Origin: Rhinopithecus roxellana
Lineage: Eukaryota; Chordata; Mammalia; Primates; Cercopithecidae
Assembly (NCBI RefSeq): GCF_007565055.1
Contig: NC_044552.1
Coordinates: 146,007,358-146,071,357, forward strand
Reading direction: 5' to 3'
Length of the DNA: 64,000 bases
Numbering within the stretch: the first letter of the stretch is position 1; each line of letters begins with the position of its first letter. The notes below the pieces were generated by a model. It was given only the letters and a program-made list of their open reading frames with translations, was not told the DNA's origin and did no database searches. Below are positions 27,001-63,563 of this stretch, one piece after another. Made by a program: the position numbers and the translations under genes.

Positions 27001-27767
27001 TAATTACAGCTTAGTAGACCAAGTATGACACTGATTATATTTTTATTTTATCTATGTTCTTTTTGGTGCCAATTAACATCATTATTTAAAAGCTCCTGGG
27101 TTTTGTTTTCGTATTGATCCACCTAAGAAGCAAAGTTTTTGGTTCAAAATAACCCTAGAATATGTAGAGAACTTATTTGAATTTGCTTAGTATAGTAAGA
27201 CTAAGGATATAAAATACAGTAATAATTGATCAAATATATGTATTATTGATTAGTGGAGGTTATTAGAAAATCTGGGGAACACTGAGTAGATACTTGGGCA
27301 GACTCTTGTTTCGGAGCCATTTTCTGCTCCTGATCCTCTCTTTAGCATTTTCTCCACTCTGACACTCCATTCAACCTTGAAAATTCTCCTTCCCCAACCC
27401 CTGCACACTTTTATTTCCCTCTTGAGAGTAAAATAGAAGCAAGAATATAGAGGCAAGATACATATACTTAATTGGATGAAGAGTGATTGTGAATCACTAA
27501 ATAAAGGTAAAAATGAATCTCTTGTCTATATATTTTTTTGAACTACTACTGAGTCCTTCTCAATAGAAAGTGGGTGAGATAAAGAGATAAATTTGGAAAC
27601 ATTTGCATGTATGTTTTTAATTTCAGGTGAAACTACTAGGCCATGGACAGCCACTTAACTGGATTTCTTTGGAGCAAAATGGCATTATGGTAGAACTGCC
27701 ACAGCTAACCATTCATCAGATGCCATGTAAATGGGGCTGGGCTCTAGCACTAACTAATGTGATCTAA
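11835..27767 (+). CDS. FUCA2: FUCA2, secreted alpha-L-fucosidase 2 (7 coding exons, complete)
   Basis: A GH29 retaining glycosidase that removes alpha-linked L-fucose from glycoconjugates; the family member FUCA2 is known as a secreted plasma-type enzyme. Seven exons with GT/AG introns join in phase to 465 codons (about the length of the human protein). The start at 11835 is followed by a basic residue, a long Leu run and a Pro-rich segment ending PAHS, a signal peptide of about 26 residues. The GH29 hallmark FGIFIHWG lies in exon 1. The expected nucleophile is Asp226 in WSDGDGG (exon 3). N-glycosylation sequons are at N169, N237 and N375. The C-terminal part (exons 6-7) fits the beta-sandwich domain of GH29. 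No stop or frameshift is seen, so the gene looks functional. It converges on PEX3. Recognition of the family and gene is strong. Confidence 0.97.
12801..13087 (-). mobile_element. Alu with inverted 5' end
   Basis: A reverse-oriented Alu body (T-rich head at about 12803, to GTGATCCGC at 13053) is joined to GGTGGCTCATGCCTGTAATTCC..CTTTGGG (13053-13087), the Alu 5' head in the opposite orientation. The whole is bounded by perfect 12-bp repeats ACACATAATATA (12789-12800 and 13088-13099), so it arrived as one insertion. Confidence 0.88.
14434..14600 (+). mobile_element. Alu right-arm fragment
   Basis: Starts within Alu at TAGTCCCAGCTACTCAGG and runs to a degenerate AATAAATAAATAAT tail; the left arm is missing. 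Confidence 0.82.
15501..15794 (+). mobile_element. Alu
   Basis: A full-length older Alu (GGCTGGGCATGG head) with a short A tail, flanked by AAAGAGAATGG-like repeats. Confidence 0.9.
16051..16238 (+). CDS. FUCA2: FUCA2 coding exon 2
   Basis: The acceptor follows a pyrimidine tract ending CCCCTTAG. The exon encodes WYWQKEKIPKYVEFM through SKHHEG, part of the catalytic barrel with the conserved Lys-His-His motif. The donor is GTAAGT at 16239. The length of 188 bp moves the phase from 2 to 1, matching both neighbours. Confidence 0.96.
16974..17275 (+). mobile_element. Alu
   Basis: Diverged Alu with a 24-nt A tail ending near 17275. The middle contains a simple ACAAACAAATAAA linker. Confidence 0.88.
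17849..18157 (+). mobile_element. Alu
   Basis: A full Alu (GGCTAGGTGCAGTGGCTCAC head) with a 27-nt A tail. Confidence 0.9.
19247..19586 (+). CDS. FUCA2: FUCA2 coding exon 3 (catalytic Asp)
   Basis: The acceptor is TTTTCTAG and the exon is 340 bp. It encodes FTLWGSEYSWNWNAIDEGPK, then the segment with the presumed nucleophile Asp226 in VLWSDGDGG (codon 19516-19518) and sequons NRT (169) and NST (237). The donor is GTGTGT at 19587, splitting a Ser codon after AG. Confidence 0.96.
19587..20928 (+). other. FUCA2: FUCA2 intron 3
   Basis: Holds a MIR-like SINE at about 20600-20800 (GATGAGGAAA-type core, low identity). Otherwise no feature that I can name. Confidence 0.75.
20929..21139 (+). CDS. 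FUCA2: FUCA2 coding exon 4
   Basis: The acceptor is TTTCAG and the exon is 211 bp. It encodes SPVRDTVVTNDRWGAG through ISDYLTIGELVK. It carries the Cys-rich HGGFYTCSDRYNPG segment and WENCMTIDKRSWGYRRE, where an acid/base residue is expected in this family. The donor is GTACAG at 21140 and the exon ends in phase 0. Confidence 0.95.
21373..21563 (+). CDS. FUCA2: FUCA2 coding exon 5
   Basis: The acceptor is TTTTTTAG and the exon is 191 bp. It encodes QLVETVSCGGNLLMNIGPT, the last strand of the GH29 barrel, then the link to the C-terminal domain with sequon NDT (375). The donor is GTAAGT. Intron 4 before it is only 233 bp. Confidence 0.96.
22824..23066. repeat. 18-bp inverted repeat around an L2-like segment
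   Basis: TATTGGTAATGCAAAGTC at 22824-22841 and its exact reverse complement at 23049-23066 flank 207 bp. That segment is about 80% similar to 24306-24510. Confidence 0.75.
23921..24196 (-). mobile_element. Alu, 3' end internally deleted
   Basis: A reverse Alu beginning with a T run. The block that normally carries GAGTCTCGCTCTGT..CAGGCTGGAGTG is missing after GAGGGCACTGG. Confidence 0.87.
24520..25640 (+). repeat. two L2 3' ends in tandem
   Basis: 24520-25285 and 25310-25640 each end with an L2-style tail (TTTGTTGAGTAGTTGAATAAAT and GTTGAATGAATGAATGG). Both have a CTGTAAGCTC-type block. They are separated by a short T-rich stretch. Confidence 0.65.
25975..26083 (+). CDS. FUCA2: FUCA2 coding exon 6
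   Basis: The acceptor is TTAACCAG and the exon is 109 bp. It encodes YTFKPEEKLVYAIFLKWP through LGATE, which starts the C-terminal beta-sandwich. The donor is GTAAGA at 26084, phase 0. Confidence 0.95.
26084..27626 (+). other. FUCA2: FUCA2 intron 6
   Basis: Contains one + strand Alu with an AAATA-type tail (26217-26515). The remainder is AT-rich, with no feature recognised. Confidence 0.8.
26217..26515 (+). mobile_element. Alu
   Basis: A diverged full Alu ending in an AAATA/AAAT repeat tail at about 26480-26515. Confidence 0.87.
27627..27767 (+). CDS. FUCA2: FUCA2 coding exon 7 (terminal)
   Basis: The acceptor is TTTCAG. The exon encodes VKLLGHGQPLNWISLEQNG through WALALTNVI, with the stop TAA at 27765-27767. 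It gives the normal C-terminus of the family member, with no extension or truncation. Confidence 0.96.
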   Translation: MKLLGHGQPLNWISLEQNGIMVELPQLTIHQMPCKWGWALALTNVI

Positions 27768-27990
27768 AGTGCAGCAGAGTGGCTGATGCTGCAAGTTATG
27801 TCTAAGACTAGGAACTATCGGGTGTCTATAATTGTAGCACACGGAGAAGGCAAATGTAAAATTGGATAAGAAAATTATTTTGGCAATTCAGCTCTTTCCC
27901 TTTTTCCCACTAAATTTTTTCTTAAATTACCCATGTAACCATTTTAACTCTCCAGTGCACTTTGCCATTAAAGTCTCTTCACATTGATTT
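27768..27990 (+). terminator. FUCA2: FUCA2 3' UTR and poly(A) signal
   Basis: The only good signal soon after the stop is ATTAAA at 27967-27972, the common variant of AATAAA, so cleavage is expected near 27985-27995. The 3' UTR would then be about 220 nt. The signal is seen; its use is inferred. Confidence 0.6.
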
Positions 27991-28110
27991 GTTTCCATGT
28001 GTGACTCAGAGGTGTGAATTTTTTCACATTAGAGTAGCAAGGAATTGGTGGTATTACGGACTGAACTGAAAATTTTATGTTGAAACCATATCCCCCAACA
28101 TGACTATATA
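27991..28110. other. spacer after FUCA2, includes 5' part of a MaLR-like LTR
   Basis: 28040-28110 (ACGGACTGAACTGAAAATTT, CATATCCCCCAACATGAC) continues at 29262 after the Tigger-like insertion. Confidence 0.6.
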
Positions 28111-29261
28111 GTTATGTATCACTTAATGATGGGGATATTTTCTGGGAAATGCATTGCTAGTCAATTTTTTTTTTTTTATGCCAACATCACAGAGTATATT
28201 TACAAAATCCTAGATGGCATAGCCTACTACACACCTAATGTGTATAGTATAGACTATTGCTCCTAGGCTACAGACATATACAGCATGTTACTGAATACTG
28301 TAGGCAATAGTAACACAGTGGTATTTGTGTATCTAAACATACGGAAACATAGAAAAGGTACAGTAAATATACTGTAAAATAAATGGTGCACCTATACAGG
28401 GTACTTACTGTGAATGGAGTTTACAGGACTGGAAGTTGCTCTGGGTGAGTTAGTGAGTGAATGGCGAGTGAATGTGAAGGCCTAGGACATTATTGAACAC
28501 TACCAGACTTTATAAATACTGTATGCTTAGGCTACGCTACATTTATAAAAAATGTTTTTCTTTCTTCAGTTACAAATTAACATAAGCTTACTGTAACTTT
28601 ACAAAGTTTTTAATTTTTAAAACCTTTTTGGCTCTTTTGTAATAACTTAGCTTAAAACATAAACTCATTGTGCAAATGCACAAAAATATTTTCTTTCTTT
28701 ATATTCTTATTCTATAAGCTTTTTTCTATTTTTAAAGTTTTTAACTTTTTACTTTTACAGAAACACACACATTAGCCTAGCCTACATGGGATCAGGATCA
28801 TCAGTGTCACTGTCTTCCATCTCCACATCTTGTCCTGCTTAGAAGGTTTTCAGGGGCAATAATAGCCATGGAGCTGTCATCTCCTATAACAATGCCTTCT
28901 TCTGAAAAACTTCCTGAAGGACCTGCCTTATGCTGTTTCACATTTTTTTTTTTTAAAGTAGAAGTACACTCTAAAATAATGACAAAACATATAGCATAGC
29001 AATACATAAACCAGTAACCTAGCTGTTTATTATCAAGTATTATATACCTTACATCATTTTATATGCTAGATTTTTATATGACTGGCAGCACAGGTTTGTT
29101 TACACCAGCATCACCATAAACAATGTGATTAACGTGTTGTGCTACCTTATGATGGCTATGATGTCACTAGGTGATAGGAATTTTTAGCTCCATTATAATC
29201 TTATGGCACCACCAATATATATGTGGTCCATTATTGACTGAAAAGTTATGTGGTACATGGC
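28111..29261 (+). mobile_element. Tigger-like (TcMar) DNA transposon, non-autonomous or decayed
   Basis: An approximately 1.15-kb unit starting GTTATGTATCACTTAATGATGG and ending ...GTTATGTGGTACATGG, with imperfect terminal inverted repeats and flanking TA. No transposase ORF survives. It splits a MaLR-like LTR: 28040-28110 and 29262-29545 continue each other. The family name is from memory and moderate. Confidence 0.65.
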
Positions 29262-29545
29262 TATATTTTGAAATAGGGCCTTTAAAGAGTAACTAAGGTT
29301 AAGTGAGGTCATAAAGGTAGGGCCCTCAAGCCAATAGGACTGATGTCCTTATAAGAAGGGGAAGACACACCAGGGATACAAGTGCACAGAGGAAAGGCCG
29401 TATAAAGACAGTGGGAAGGTGCCATCTGCAAGTCAAGGAGAGAAGTCTTTGAAGAAACCAAATCTGCTGATACCTTGGACTTTCAGCCTCCAGAACTGTG
29501 AGAAAATAAATTTCTGTTGTTTAACCTCAGTAGAGGTTGTGTTTT
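29262..29545 (+). repeat. MaLR-type LTR, 3' part (5' part at 28040-28110)
   Basis: Contains GGGCCTTTAAAGAGTAACTAAGG, GACTGATGTCCTTATAAGAAG, CCTCCAGAACTGTGAGAAAA and TAAATTTCTGTTGTTT in order, the usual MLT1/MST-like LTR 3' half. Its 5' part lies before the Tigger-like insertion. Confidence 0.7.
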
Positions 29546-29597
29546 CTATTCCCATTTGCTGCAATGTATGTTTACCAAAGACTGTTTGAGTTTGTGA

Positions 29598-29955
29598 CTG
29601 TAGTGGGTCAAATAGTGTTCCCCAATAATTTATGTCCACCTGGAACCTCAGAATGTATTCTCACTTGGAAATCATGTCTTTGCAGATGTAACAGGTAAGT
29701 ATTGAGATAAGCTCATATTGGATATGGGTAGGTTCTAAATCCAATGACAGTATCCTTATAAATGACAGAAAAGGACACAGAGACAGAAAAAGGCCATGTG
29801 ACAATGAGGCAGAGATTGGAGAGGGAGCATGGCCCTGCTGACACCTTGATTTTGGATTTCTAGCCACCAGAAGTGTGAGAGAATAAATTTCTCGTTTTAA
29901 GCCACTTACGGAGTGGTAATTTGTTACAGCAGCTCTAGGAAACTAATAGTTACCA
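29598..29955 (+). repeat. second MaLR-type LTR
   Basis: Starts GTGGGTCAAATAGTGTTCCCC and ends TTGTTACAGCAGCTCTAGGAAACTAATAG, with an AATAAATTTCT poly(A) region inside. It lies about 50 bp after the previous LTR copy and has a different sequence, so it is a separate insertion or subfamily. Confidence 0.65.
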
Positions 29956-30264
29956 AATAAATTGATTATGCCAGGTGAACTTTTTATGATGATTTTAAGA
30001 GCCAATGACGCAAGTGTGAAGAGTTGTAGTTTCCGTGAAAGCCAAGTTAAATACTTTGGAAAGACTAGATAAAAGTTTGTTGACTTTAAAAATTAAAAAA
30101 AAAAAAAAGAAAAAAATGCTATTGGTTAAGTGTGCGCAAAACTGTTCTAAAAGATTGGGGGAAAATATAGTAAAAATCTTCAAGAATTCTGCATCTCTGG
30201 TTCATACCTATGACACCTATGACATTACATGTAGTTTGTACAAGAAAGATAATTAGATTGCAAG

Positions 30265-30333
30265 CTCCAGTTTGTAATCCCAGCTACTTGAGAGGCTGAG
30301 GTGGGAGGATCCTTGAGGCCAGGAATTTAAGAA
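30265..30333 (+). mobile_element. Alu/FLAM-like fragment
   Basis: Only TGTAATCCCAGCTACTTGAG..GAGGATCCTTGAGGCCAGGA remains. Confidence 0.6.
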
Positions 30334-30647
30334 AGACAAATTGGAGAACATCTATCAGCAGACCTATATGGGAAAGCAGCTATGCTGTACTACGCTATGT
30401 CACCAACAGCCCAACTGAGTAGACCTACACTAAAAAGTTAGAAAAAACCTGGATCCTATAGTAAATAAGTGATATAGAACATTTAAAGTTAAAATGTCTA
30501 TATATGTATTTTTTATGACATCCTGATTTACATAACTTTTTAGATTAACTAAACAACTAAAGGTTTCTGATGAGAGGGCTCCTGCTATACTGTTAGAAAA
30601 CAGATATGTACTATCTAAGACCAATTAACTTTATTTTTATACTTATT

Positions 30648-30772
30648 CATTTTTTTGAGACAAGAGTCTCACTCTGTCGCCCAGGCTGGAGTGCAGTGGC
30701 ATGATCTCAGCTCACTGCAACCTCCGCCTCCCAGGTTCAAATGATTCTCCTGCCTCGGCCTCCCAAGTAGCT
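30648..30772 (-). mobile_element. truncated Alu
   Basis: A reverse Alu from the T-rich head to CTCGGCCTCCCAAGTAGCT, then an abrupt end; only about 125 bp. Confidence 0.82.
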
Positions 30773-31072
30773 TTACATACATGTGGTTTTTACCTTGTCG
30801 TCTCTTCCACTGCCACAATTATACAGATGCGTATGATTCCAGGAGATAATTTTCAGCTGATCAAATTTGTATCTTACAAGGCCACACCTGTTTAGTCTCA
30901 AATTTTCGCTGGATGAAATCCTGGGTTAATTTTATTGGAAGAGATGCGTGCCCATTATACACACATTCCCTAATTTCCCAAAATGCTATTTTTCATTTAC
31001 CCTATTAAAAATGAGAATATCATATTTTGTCAAATTTTGAAAATAAGCATTTTCCCTCCTCTCCACCTCTAC

Positions 31073-31276
31073 TTTTTTTTTTTTTTTTCCAGACACGGTC
31101 TCACTCTCACCCAGGCTAGAGTGCAGTGGTGCAATCATAGCTCACTGCAGCCTTGACTTACTGGGCTCAAGTGATTCTCTCACCTCACCCTGCAAGTAGC
31201 TGGGACTCTGGGCACATGCCACTGTGCCTGACTAATTTTTTTGTAGAGAGAGGATTTTACCGTGTTGCCCAGGCTG
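31073..31276 (-). mobile_element. truncated Alu next to L1
   Basis: A reverse Alu that stops at GTTGCCCAGGCTGG. ACCATTATC and the L1 tail follow, so the L1 probably inserted at or near this edge. Confidence 0.82.
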
Positions 31277-31286
31277 GACCATTATC

Positions 31287-32300
31287 TTTTTTTTTTTTTT
31301 TTTTTTTTTTTTATCAAGCATCCTTTAGTCCTTTATTTATTTATTTATTTATTTATTTATTTTATTATACTTTAAGTTCTAGGGTACATGTGCATAACGT
31401 GCAGGTTTGTTACATATGTATACTTGTGCCATGTTGGTGTGCTGAACCCCTCAACTCGTCAGCACCCATCAAGTCATCATTTATATCATGTATAACTCCC
31501 CAATGCAATTCCTCCCCCCTCCCCCCTCCCCATGATAGGCCCCAGTGTGTGATGTTCCCCTTCCCGAGGCCAAGTTTCCTCATTGTTCAGTTCCCACCTA
31601 TGAGTGAGAACATGCGGTGTTTGGTTTTCTCTTCTTGTGATAGTTTGCTAAGAATGATGGTTTCCAGCTGCATCCATGTCCCTACAAAGGACGCAAACTC
31701 ATCCTTTTTTATGGCTGCATAGTATTCCATGGTGTATATGTGCCACATTTTCTTAATCCAGTCTGTCACAGATGGACATTTGGGTTGATTCCAAGTCTTT
31801 GCTATTGTGAATAGTGCCGCAATAAACATACGTGTGCATGTGTCTTTGTAGTAGAATAATTTATAATCCTTTGGGTATATACCCAGTAGTGGGATGGCTG
31901 GGTCATATGGTACATCTAGTTCTAGATCCTTGAGGAATTGCCATACTGTTTTCCAGAATGGTTGAACTAGTTTACAATCCCACCAACAGTGTAAAAGTGT
32001 TCCTATTTCTCCACATCCTCTCCAACACCTGTTGTTTCCTGATTTTTTAATGATTGCCATTCTAACTGGTGTGAGATGGTATCTCATTGTGGTTTTGATT
32101 TGCATTTCTCTGATGGCCAGTGATGATGAGCATTTTTTCATGTGTCTGTTGGCTGTATGAATGTCACCTACAGAATGGGAGAAAATTTTTGCAACCTACT
32201 CATCTGACAAAGGGCTAATATCCAGAATCTACAAAGAACTCAAACAAATATACAAGAAAAAAACAACCCCATCAAAAAGTGGGCAAAGGATATGAACAGA
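31287..32300 (-). mobile_element. L1 LINE 3' end with 5' inversion
   Basis: The - strand from about 32150 to 31365 reads the C-terminus of L1 ORF2p (for example YDPAIPLLGIYPKDYK and YTMEYYAAIKKDEF, stop near 31587) and then the L1 3' UTR. From about 32155 to 32300 the sequence is on the + strand and codes the adjacent upstream ORF2 segment (RMGENFCNLL...NPIKKWAKDMNR). This is the structure of a twin-primed, 5'-inverted L1PA-type insertion. Its tail is (TAAA)n-like, followed by 19 nt of other sequence and a second 26-nt T run on +. Confidence 0.88.
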
Positions 32301-34050
32301 CTTTTTTTTTTTTTAAGTTTTCAATATTTTGCTCAAGATTTATTTTTTTAATTACAGCATTTGAAGAAGAGGATCTAATTCCACACAAAATGGAAGACTC
32401 TAAAATGTATCCATTAAACTGCTAAAAAATAAATAGAGTGGTGAGAATACCACATAAGCCCAATTTAGATTCTGAGTGCTGTCACCTGTGATTACAGTTA
32501 TACAGACTCTTCCAAGCTTATAGCTGGAGCTCCTGGAAGCTGTTTTATACTCTGATGCAAGGACAAAAAAAAACACAACTCAGGAAGGAATTAAGTCCTG
32601 AATTATTGGTTTCATCACATCCACCCTCTACCCCAAAACAGCACAAAAGAAACAGTGACCACACCCTGTAGATCTTTTTGTGTAAAAGAGGTAATGAAGA
32701 ACTGGGATGGGAACAAGTCATGAAGACGTCTTAAAAAGGTCCCTTTCAGGTAAGTTTGTACACACCATCACGCAACGAGCCTCTCATCAATTATGGTTAG
32801 GAAACCAGGTTCAATTCTCAGGAAATCCCAATTTCATTCATTTACTCAATATGAATTTACAAGGTGCCTATATATTATCAGCTTCCACTTGCAGCCATTT
32901 CTAGATAAAAAAGAAACCTGGCATCTCTACAGGGGCCACCAAGTTCCCCAAATCTACCACTGAAAGGAACTTTTTGGAACTGGGTTTCTTCTGTACCTCT
33001 GAAAGGGTAACATCTTAAAGCTGAATCATCTTTAACCTGGAGGTCCAACATGACATTTAGCAATACTTGCAACCCATACATTAAAATATACACTAAATTC
33101 TGAAGGCAGCTATGCTGCAAAATGGTTTAAACAATTCTACAGCATTCATTTATGCTTGAAATTCCAGTCCTAGACCAAGTTTGTGGCCACCAGCATAGAT
33201 GTTCTTGCCACCCAGGGGAGCTGACAGTGTCGGTTTGATACCTGGCTTTAGGCTTTGAGTGTATCCTAAACCTATCAGGCTGGAGTTGTTCACTTTAGTG
33301 GAGAAGTGGGCTTTAGGGTCGATCTGGTACTTGGCTGCTATTCCGAAGTGAGTGTTACTGTTTCCTGCTGTCCCAGAGAAACTGACAGCAGTCTCCAACT
33401 TCTTGTTCACCTTCTGGTAATTGGACCTGCCAAACTGTCCTGTCATTCACATTAGTGTGAAGCTAGAGTTCAGTATTGTGGCCAACCGCAAAGTTGCTCT
33501 GGGTCACTCAGGACTTTGTGGTCTCAAAATTCACCTGGTAGCCGTCCAGCCAACCCTCATAACCCAGCACTTAGAGCGCCTCGGACTGAAGGCCCAGCAA
33601 CGTCCAAATCCACGTCGCAGCCCAGGTTAATGTCCTCCCGCTTGCATCCTGTCTTGATTTTAGCATTTTCCCCCCAGTGTTAGGGGAGAAGGATGAATGG
33701 AGGGTCAGCTTCAGTCCACATGTTAACTGATCTCCCATAGTAATCTCGGTGCCTAGAGTGTTGTCAGTGTTCCATTTCCTTGTAAATGTCAGGCCATATT
33801 CGCTCTATCTGTACATGGCTTCCAGACTGCCTGTAACTTTGGTGGTCTAAGTGTTGGCTGAGCCTGAGCTTGTAAATTCCAATCCATTCTCAGATTTTGT
33901 TTTCAAATCAGGTTTTATTAAGCCAAATCCATATCCCTTGGTGAAGACATGCTTGGCAGATTTGCCAAGATTAGCATATGTGAGTGGCACAGCCATCTTC
34001 TGCTCAGAGACAATGCCAGTGGGCTCAGAGGTCTATGTTGAGGGCTATGG
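32301..34050 (-). pseudogene. VDAC1 processed pseudogene
   Basis: On the - strand, a start-like ATG at 33996-33994 opens MAVPLTYANLGKSAKHVFTK, clearly VDAC (mitochondrial outer-membrane porin). The end, NNSSLIGLGYTQSLKPGIKP through GGHKLGLGLEFQA with a stop at about 33152, is closest to VDAC1 rather than VDAC2 or VDAC3. There are no introns, an in-frame TAG interrupts the N-terminal third (near 33865), and further frame changes occur in the middle. 3' UTR-like sequence continues down to a T run at 32302-32314, which is the poly(A) tail on the - strand. It is a dead retrocopy and abuts an inverted L1 piece directly. The exact 5' end is uncertain. Confidence 0.88.
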
Positions 34051-34494
34051 CTCTGCTACCTATTTTTAAAAACATTCTAGACACAAACTCCCTAGCAGTC
34101 AGCTGCAGGCCTAGCTGGCCTTAGAAGAGACGTCATTCATTTATTTTCTACCTTCTACTGTTCAGCTACATGTTATGTTGGAGGAACATAAAACAATGTT
34201 ACTGAAAATATATGTCAACATACTAATGATACATAATGATTTACTTTTGCCCTAATTACCCTTCTAAATGAAGAATTACAGATGTATTACTAGAGACAAT
34301 GAATTATTTCTTTTCCAGAAAGTAAAGCTATTTGCTTTTTACTAAATGAACAAGTTAACAACAACAAAAAAGCACCAAGTACACGACACGACCAATTAAA
34401 ATGAAACTTAAACTAGCATGCTCTCTCTTCCGAAATAATAACAAAAATGCTATGGGATAAGTAAATTAATAGCTGAAAAATATTAACTCAACAA

Positions 34495-35294
34495 AACAAT
34501 ATTTTACTAAAATAGTTTATTGCAGTAAGATTTTCACTGTATTCAAAATCAATACAAAGTAAGTTTTTAAAATTATGTAAGTACATACAAAGGATTAAAA
34601 CTATGTAATTAGGTGAGTAAACAGCATCAACACAATTTTAGTCTCTAAATCAATATGTAACTTTCTAAGGCTTGCTAATAAAACCTTAAAAAATATAGTG
34701 AAGAAATAGCAAAGGAAAAATAGTTCATCATAGTTGTTGAAATTTACTACTTCCATAAGAATAAAAAAGTCCTCCATCAAGGTATATTTGAGACAAATAA
34801 TTTATTATTTGGAAGGGAAGCTGGAGAAAAGTCAGATTAACTTCTGTTTACAGCAGTCTAGGGAACATTATAATTAAATAGCATATTTTCCCAAACTTCA
34901 CACATTCCTAGACCTACATCTCCAACAGATTTTTTCCTCAGTATTAATATGGCAAAGTACACTGAATTTCATATTCATATATATATGTATATAAAATATC
35001 TACATTGATTTTTAGTCAGTTTGGAACGAATGTCCATGTGTAACAAATCATTAACAATTCTGATATTTGCACATGTGTACATATATGTGCCCACAAAAAC
35101 TGGTCTGTTGATGAATCTAAAAAAATATATTAAGATGCCAAATAAATTGATTTCATTATGAAATGAAGACTTTTATTAAGAATATATTTTATCAGACATT
35201 TTGATAACAAACTGTTACTCTAAGTATAGGTGATTTACCCAGTGTATTTCAAAAAGTAAATGAATCCCCACTGTAGATTTTCTTGAAGGAAAAA
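34495..35294 (-). terminator. PEX3: PEX3 3' UTR and poly(A) signal
   Basis: AT-rich sequence after the PEX3 stop, reading down the - strand. AATAAA on that strand (TTTATT at 34516-34521 on +) is the best-placed signal and implies a 3' UTR of about 0.8 kb. The VDAC1 pseudogene begins about 0.5 kb further on, so the two are distinct. Confidence 0.55.
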
Positions 35295-62540
<27,246 letters not shown>

Positions 62541-63529
62541 CTTCATAGAGAAAAGAAAACCATTTGGTACTGTGATTAATACAAATGTGTAAAATCATGA
62601 ACCATCCCTATGGTTATTTTTTCATAAGATGACTTTTAAAAATATATTTACAGTTGTTTCTAGTATAAAAATATATCAATTCAAAATATTTCAGTCTCTC
62701 CTTACAAGTTGTTTAATAAAAATTAGGTATGATCTCTTAATGACCAATAAAATATATTAGGTGAAAGAGGTATATATTATTAGCTTAGAAAGGAAAACAA
62801 GGAAAAGTCTGGGAAGCACAAAGAATTGCAGCTTCAGAACTCTTAGTTGTCAGTGGAGCTATTTTCAAGTAACAGAAGAGGGCTGAGTGTGGAAGAACTC
62901 TAGCCTTCAATGGCAGCTTGAGGAGGATGAGCCTGTTTAAGGGTTTAAGGACTACAGGAAGGTACAGAAAGGCTGGGGAATCTTGGTAAGACAGGCTTCC
63001 CAGTAGCCTAGGACAAGGTGTTCAAAAAAGAGGAGAGAGTGAAGGTGTTGACTGCTGCCGAGAGTCCTAGCAGGAGGAAAATATCCAGTAGATTTGGCAA
63101 CACAGAAGTTGTTACTGACGCTTGAGAGACCTGCTTGGGTGGAGACACAGGTTGTGGAAGCCAGGCTGTAGTACATCAAAGCATGAGTGGGAGTGAAGAA
63201 GAGAAGAAAGGGAATGTAGAAATCTTGGTCATAAGGATTGTAAGAAAGAATAGGCCGGGAACAGTGGCTCATGCCTGTAATCCCAGCACTTTGGGAGGCT
63301 GAGGCAGGTGGATCACAGGTCAAGAGATCGAGACCATCCTGGCCAACACGGTAAAACCCCGTCTCTACTAAAAATGCAAAAATTAGCGGGGCATGGTGGC
63401 GCACACCTGTAGTCCCAGCTACTCAGGGGGCTGAGGCAGGAGAATTGCCTGAACTTGGGAGGCAGAGGTTGCAATGAGCCAAGATTGTACCACTGCACTT
63501 CAGTCTGGCTATAGAGCAAGACTCCGTCT

Positions 63530-63563
<34 letters not shown>

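Larger units (their letters stand above)
29956..31072. other. convergent intergenic spacer
   Basis: Two Alu fragments (30265-30333 and 30648-30772); otherwise AT-rich with no gene signal. Confidence 0.6.

Noticed and set aside
31587..32141. 184-codon open frame on the - strand
   Set aside because: It is the C-terminal end of L1 ORF2p within a truncated L1, not a host gene.
33421..34069. Open frames on + across the VDAC1 retrocopy
   Set aside because: Antisense shadows of the processed pseudogene.
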